DNA from: JAYZBC01 sp036339375
Lineage (GTDB): Bacteria > Pseudomonadota > Alphaproteobacteria > MPNO01 > UBA2964
Assembly: GCA_036339375.1 (NCBI GenBank)
Contig: JAYZBC010000093.1
Coordinates: 1-7,056 of the forward strand
Direction: 5' to 3'
Length of the DNA: 7,056 nt
In this document: positions 6,422 through 7,056 of the stretch, piece by piece
How the letters are laid out: each line of letters begins with the position of its first letter
How positions within the stretch are numbered: position 1 is the first letter of the stretch
Made by a program: the position numbers and the translations under genes
Notes under the pieces: model-generated
Told to the model about the DNA's origin: nothing
The model's database searches: none
What the model saw: only the letters and a program-made list of their open reading frames with translations

Positions 6422-7056
6422 TGTGTGGTGTAGCGGGAATTATGACACATTCGGGAACACCTCCTGACCGTTCTTTGTTAGCAGAGATGAGCAAGGCTTT
6501 GGTTCACCGAGGACCTGATGGCGAAGGAGTCCATTTTTCAAACAATGTGGGTCTGGCTCAAAGGCGTTTAGCTATTATTGACTTGAAGACTGGTGACCAA
6601 CCCTTTTTGCTTCCAGATGGTACGAGCCTTATTGCCAATGCAGAAATTTATAATTATTTAGAACTCAAACGTGAAATGAACGATACTAAATTTACGTCTA
6701 GCTCGGATTGCGAAGTTCCACTTCATCTTTATAAAAAAAATGGTCTGCATTTTGCGAAGAAATTACGTGGTATGTATGCTATCGCAATTCACGATCCTAT
6801 CAAAAAACGTTTAATCCTAACCCGCGATCCTTTTGGTATTAAACAACTTTACTATACAGAAGGCCCGTTCGGGTTTGCCTTTGCTTCGGAAGCTAAGGCT
6901 TTTATTCAATCAGGCATGATAAAACCTGAAATTAGGCAAGACGCTGCTGAAGAGCTTATGCAGCTTCAGTTTATTACCGGCCGCGAAATGATTTTTTCTA
7001 ATATTTTTAGAGTTTTGCCTGGAGAAACTTTGGTTGTTGAAGCAGGAAAAATTGTA
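6421..7056 (+). CDS. Asparagine synthase (glutamine-hydrolysing)-like amidotransferase, N-terminal part (cut by right edge)
   Basis: The reading frame is open from ATG 6421 to the right edge, giving 212 codons of a protein that in this family usually has about 600. The visible part is the class II glutaminase domain: Cys2 becomes the N-terminal nucleophile after Met removal (MCGVAGI), HRGPDG (29-34), QRRLAIIDL (47-55) with the glutamine-binding Arg, NAEIYN (73-78) at the oxyanion hole, SDCE (95-98) and RDPFGIK (135-141). The C-terminal ATP-dependent synthetase domain lies beyond the window. NAEIYN differs from the usual NGEIYN by Gly to Ala. The gene starts with TAATG overlap after a GT4 gene. 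Members in glycan operons often amidate sugar carboxylates or act in exopolysaccharide synthesis rather than making asparagine; that reading is inferred from the neighbourhood. Ordinary AsnB cannot be excluded. Confidence 0.9.
   Translation, partial: MCGVAGIMTHSGTPPDRSLLAEMSKALVHRGPDGEGVHFSNNVGLAQRRLAIIDLKTGDQPFLLPDGTSLIANAEIYNYLELKREMNDTKFTSSSDCEVPLHLYKKNGLHFAKKLRGMYAIAIHDPIKKRLILTRDPFGIKQLYYTEGPFGFAFASEAKAFIQSGMIKPEIRQDAAEELMQLQFITGREMIFSNIFRVLPGETLVVEAGKIV

Overview
The window looks like a moderately AT-rich proteobacterial chromosome. An alphaproteobacterium, possibly marine, is my best guess from the protein style, but nothing here (no rRNA, no tRNA) fixes the taxon. I see no transposase, integrase, phage gene, CRISPR array or tRNA, and every protein-coding frame appears intact. 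The two end genes are cut by the window edges.

Left half, minus strand (about 1-3262), read right to left: a YgfZ/IBA57-type folate-binding Fe-S maturation protein (2363-3262); the large (1025-2248) and small (555-1028) subunits of a Rieske non-heme-iron aromatic-ring-hydroxylating oxygenase, joined by an ATGA stop/start overlap; and the N-terminal half of a short-chain dehydrogenase/reductase (1-458, running off the left edge). The oxygenase resembles the salicylate 5-hydroxylase / anthranilate dioxygenase (NagG / AndAc) branch and keeps all visible metal ligands. A dedicated ferredoxin and reductase are not in the window. The SDR could oxidise the oxygenase product, which would make this a small aromatic or cyclic-substrate pathway of unknown substrate.

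Centre (3263-3388): a 126-bp divergent spacer between the two gene sets. It must hold the promoters for both directions unless they lie inside genes. It contains a 7-bp inverted repeat but no convincing sigma-70 promoter.

Right half, plus strand (3389-7056): a tightly packed surface-polysaccharide operon made of a GT9 (heptosyltransferase-like) glycosyltransferase, two different GT4-type glycosyltransferases of 344 residues each, and a class II glutamine-dependent asparagine-synthase-like amidotransferase cut by the right edge. Successive genes overlap by 8, 1 and 1 nt, which argues for one transcript with translational coupling. Together they suggest assembly of LPS core, O-antigen or another cell-surface glycan, with the amidotransferase perhaps amidating a uronic-acid-type sugar or another carboxylate.

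I do not see an obviously new molecular system. The points most worth following are the unassigned substrate of the oxygenase/SDR module, the amidotransferase within a glycan operon together with its Gly-to-Ala change in the oxyanion-hole motif, and the placement of an Fe-S maturation factor directly upstream of a Rieske enzyme.
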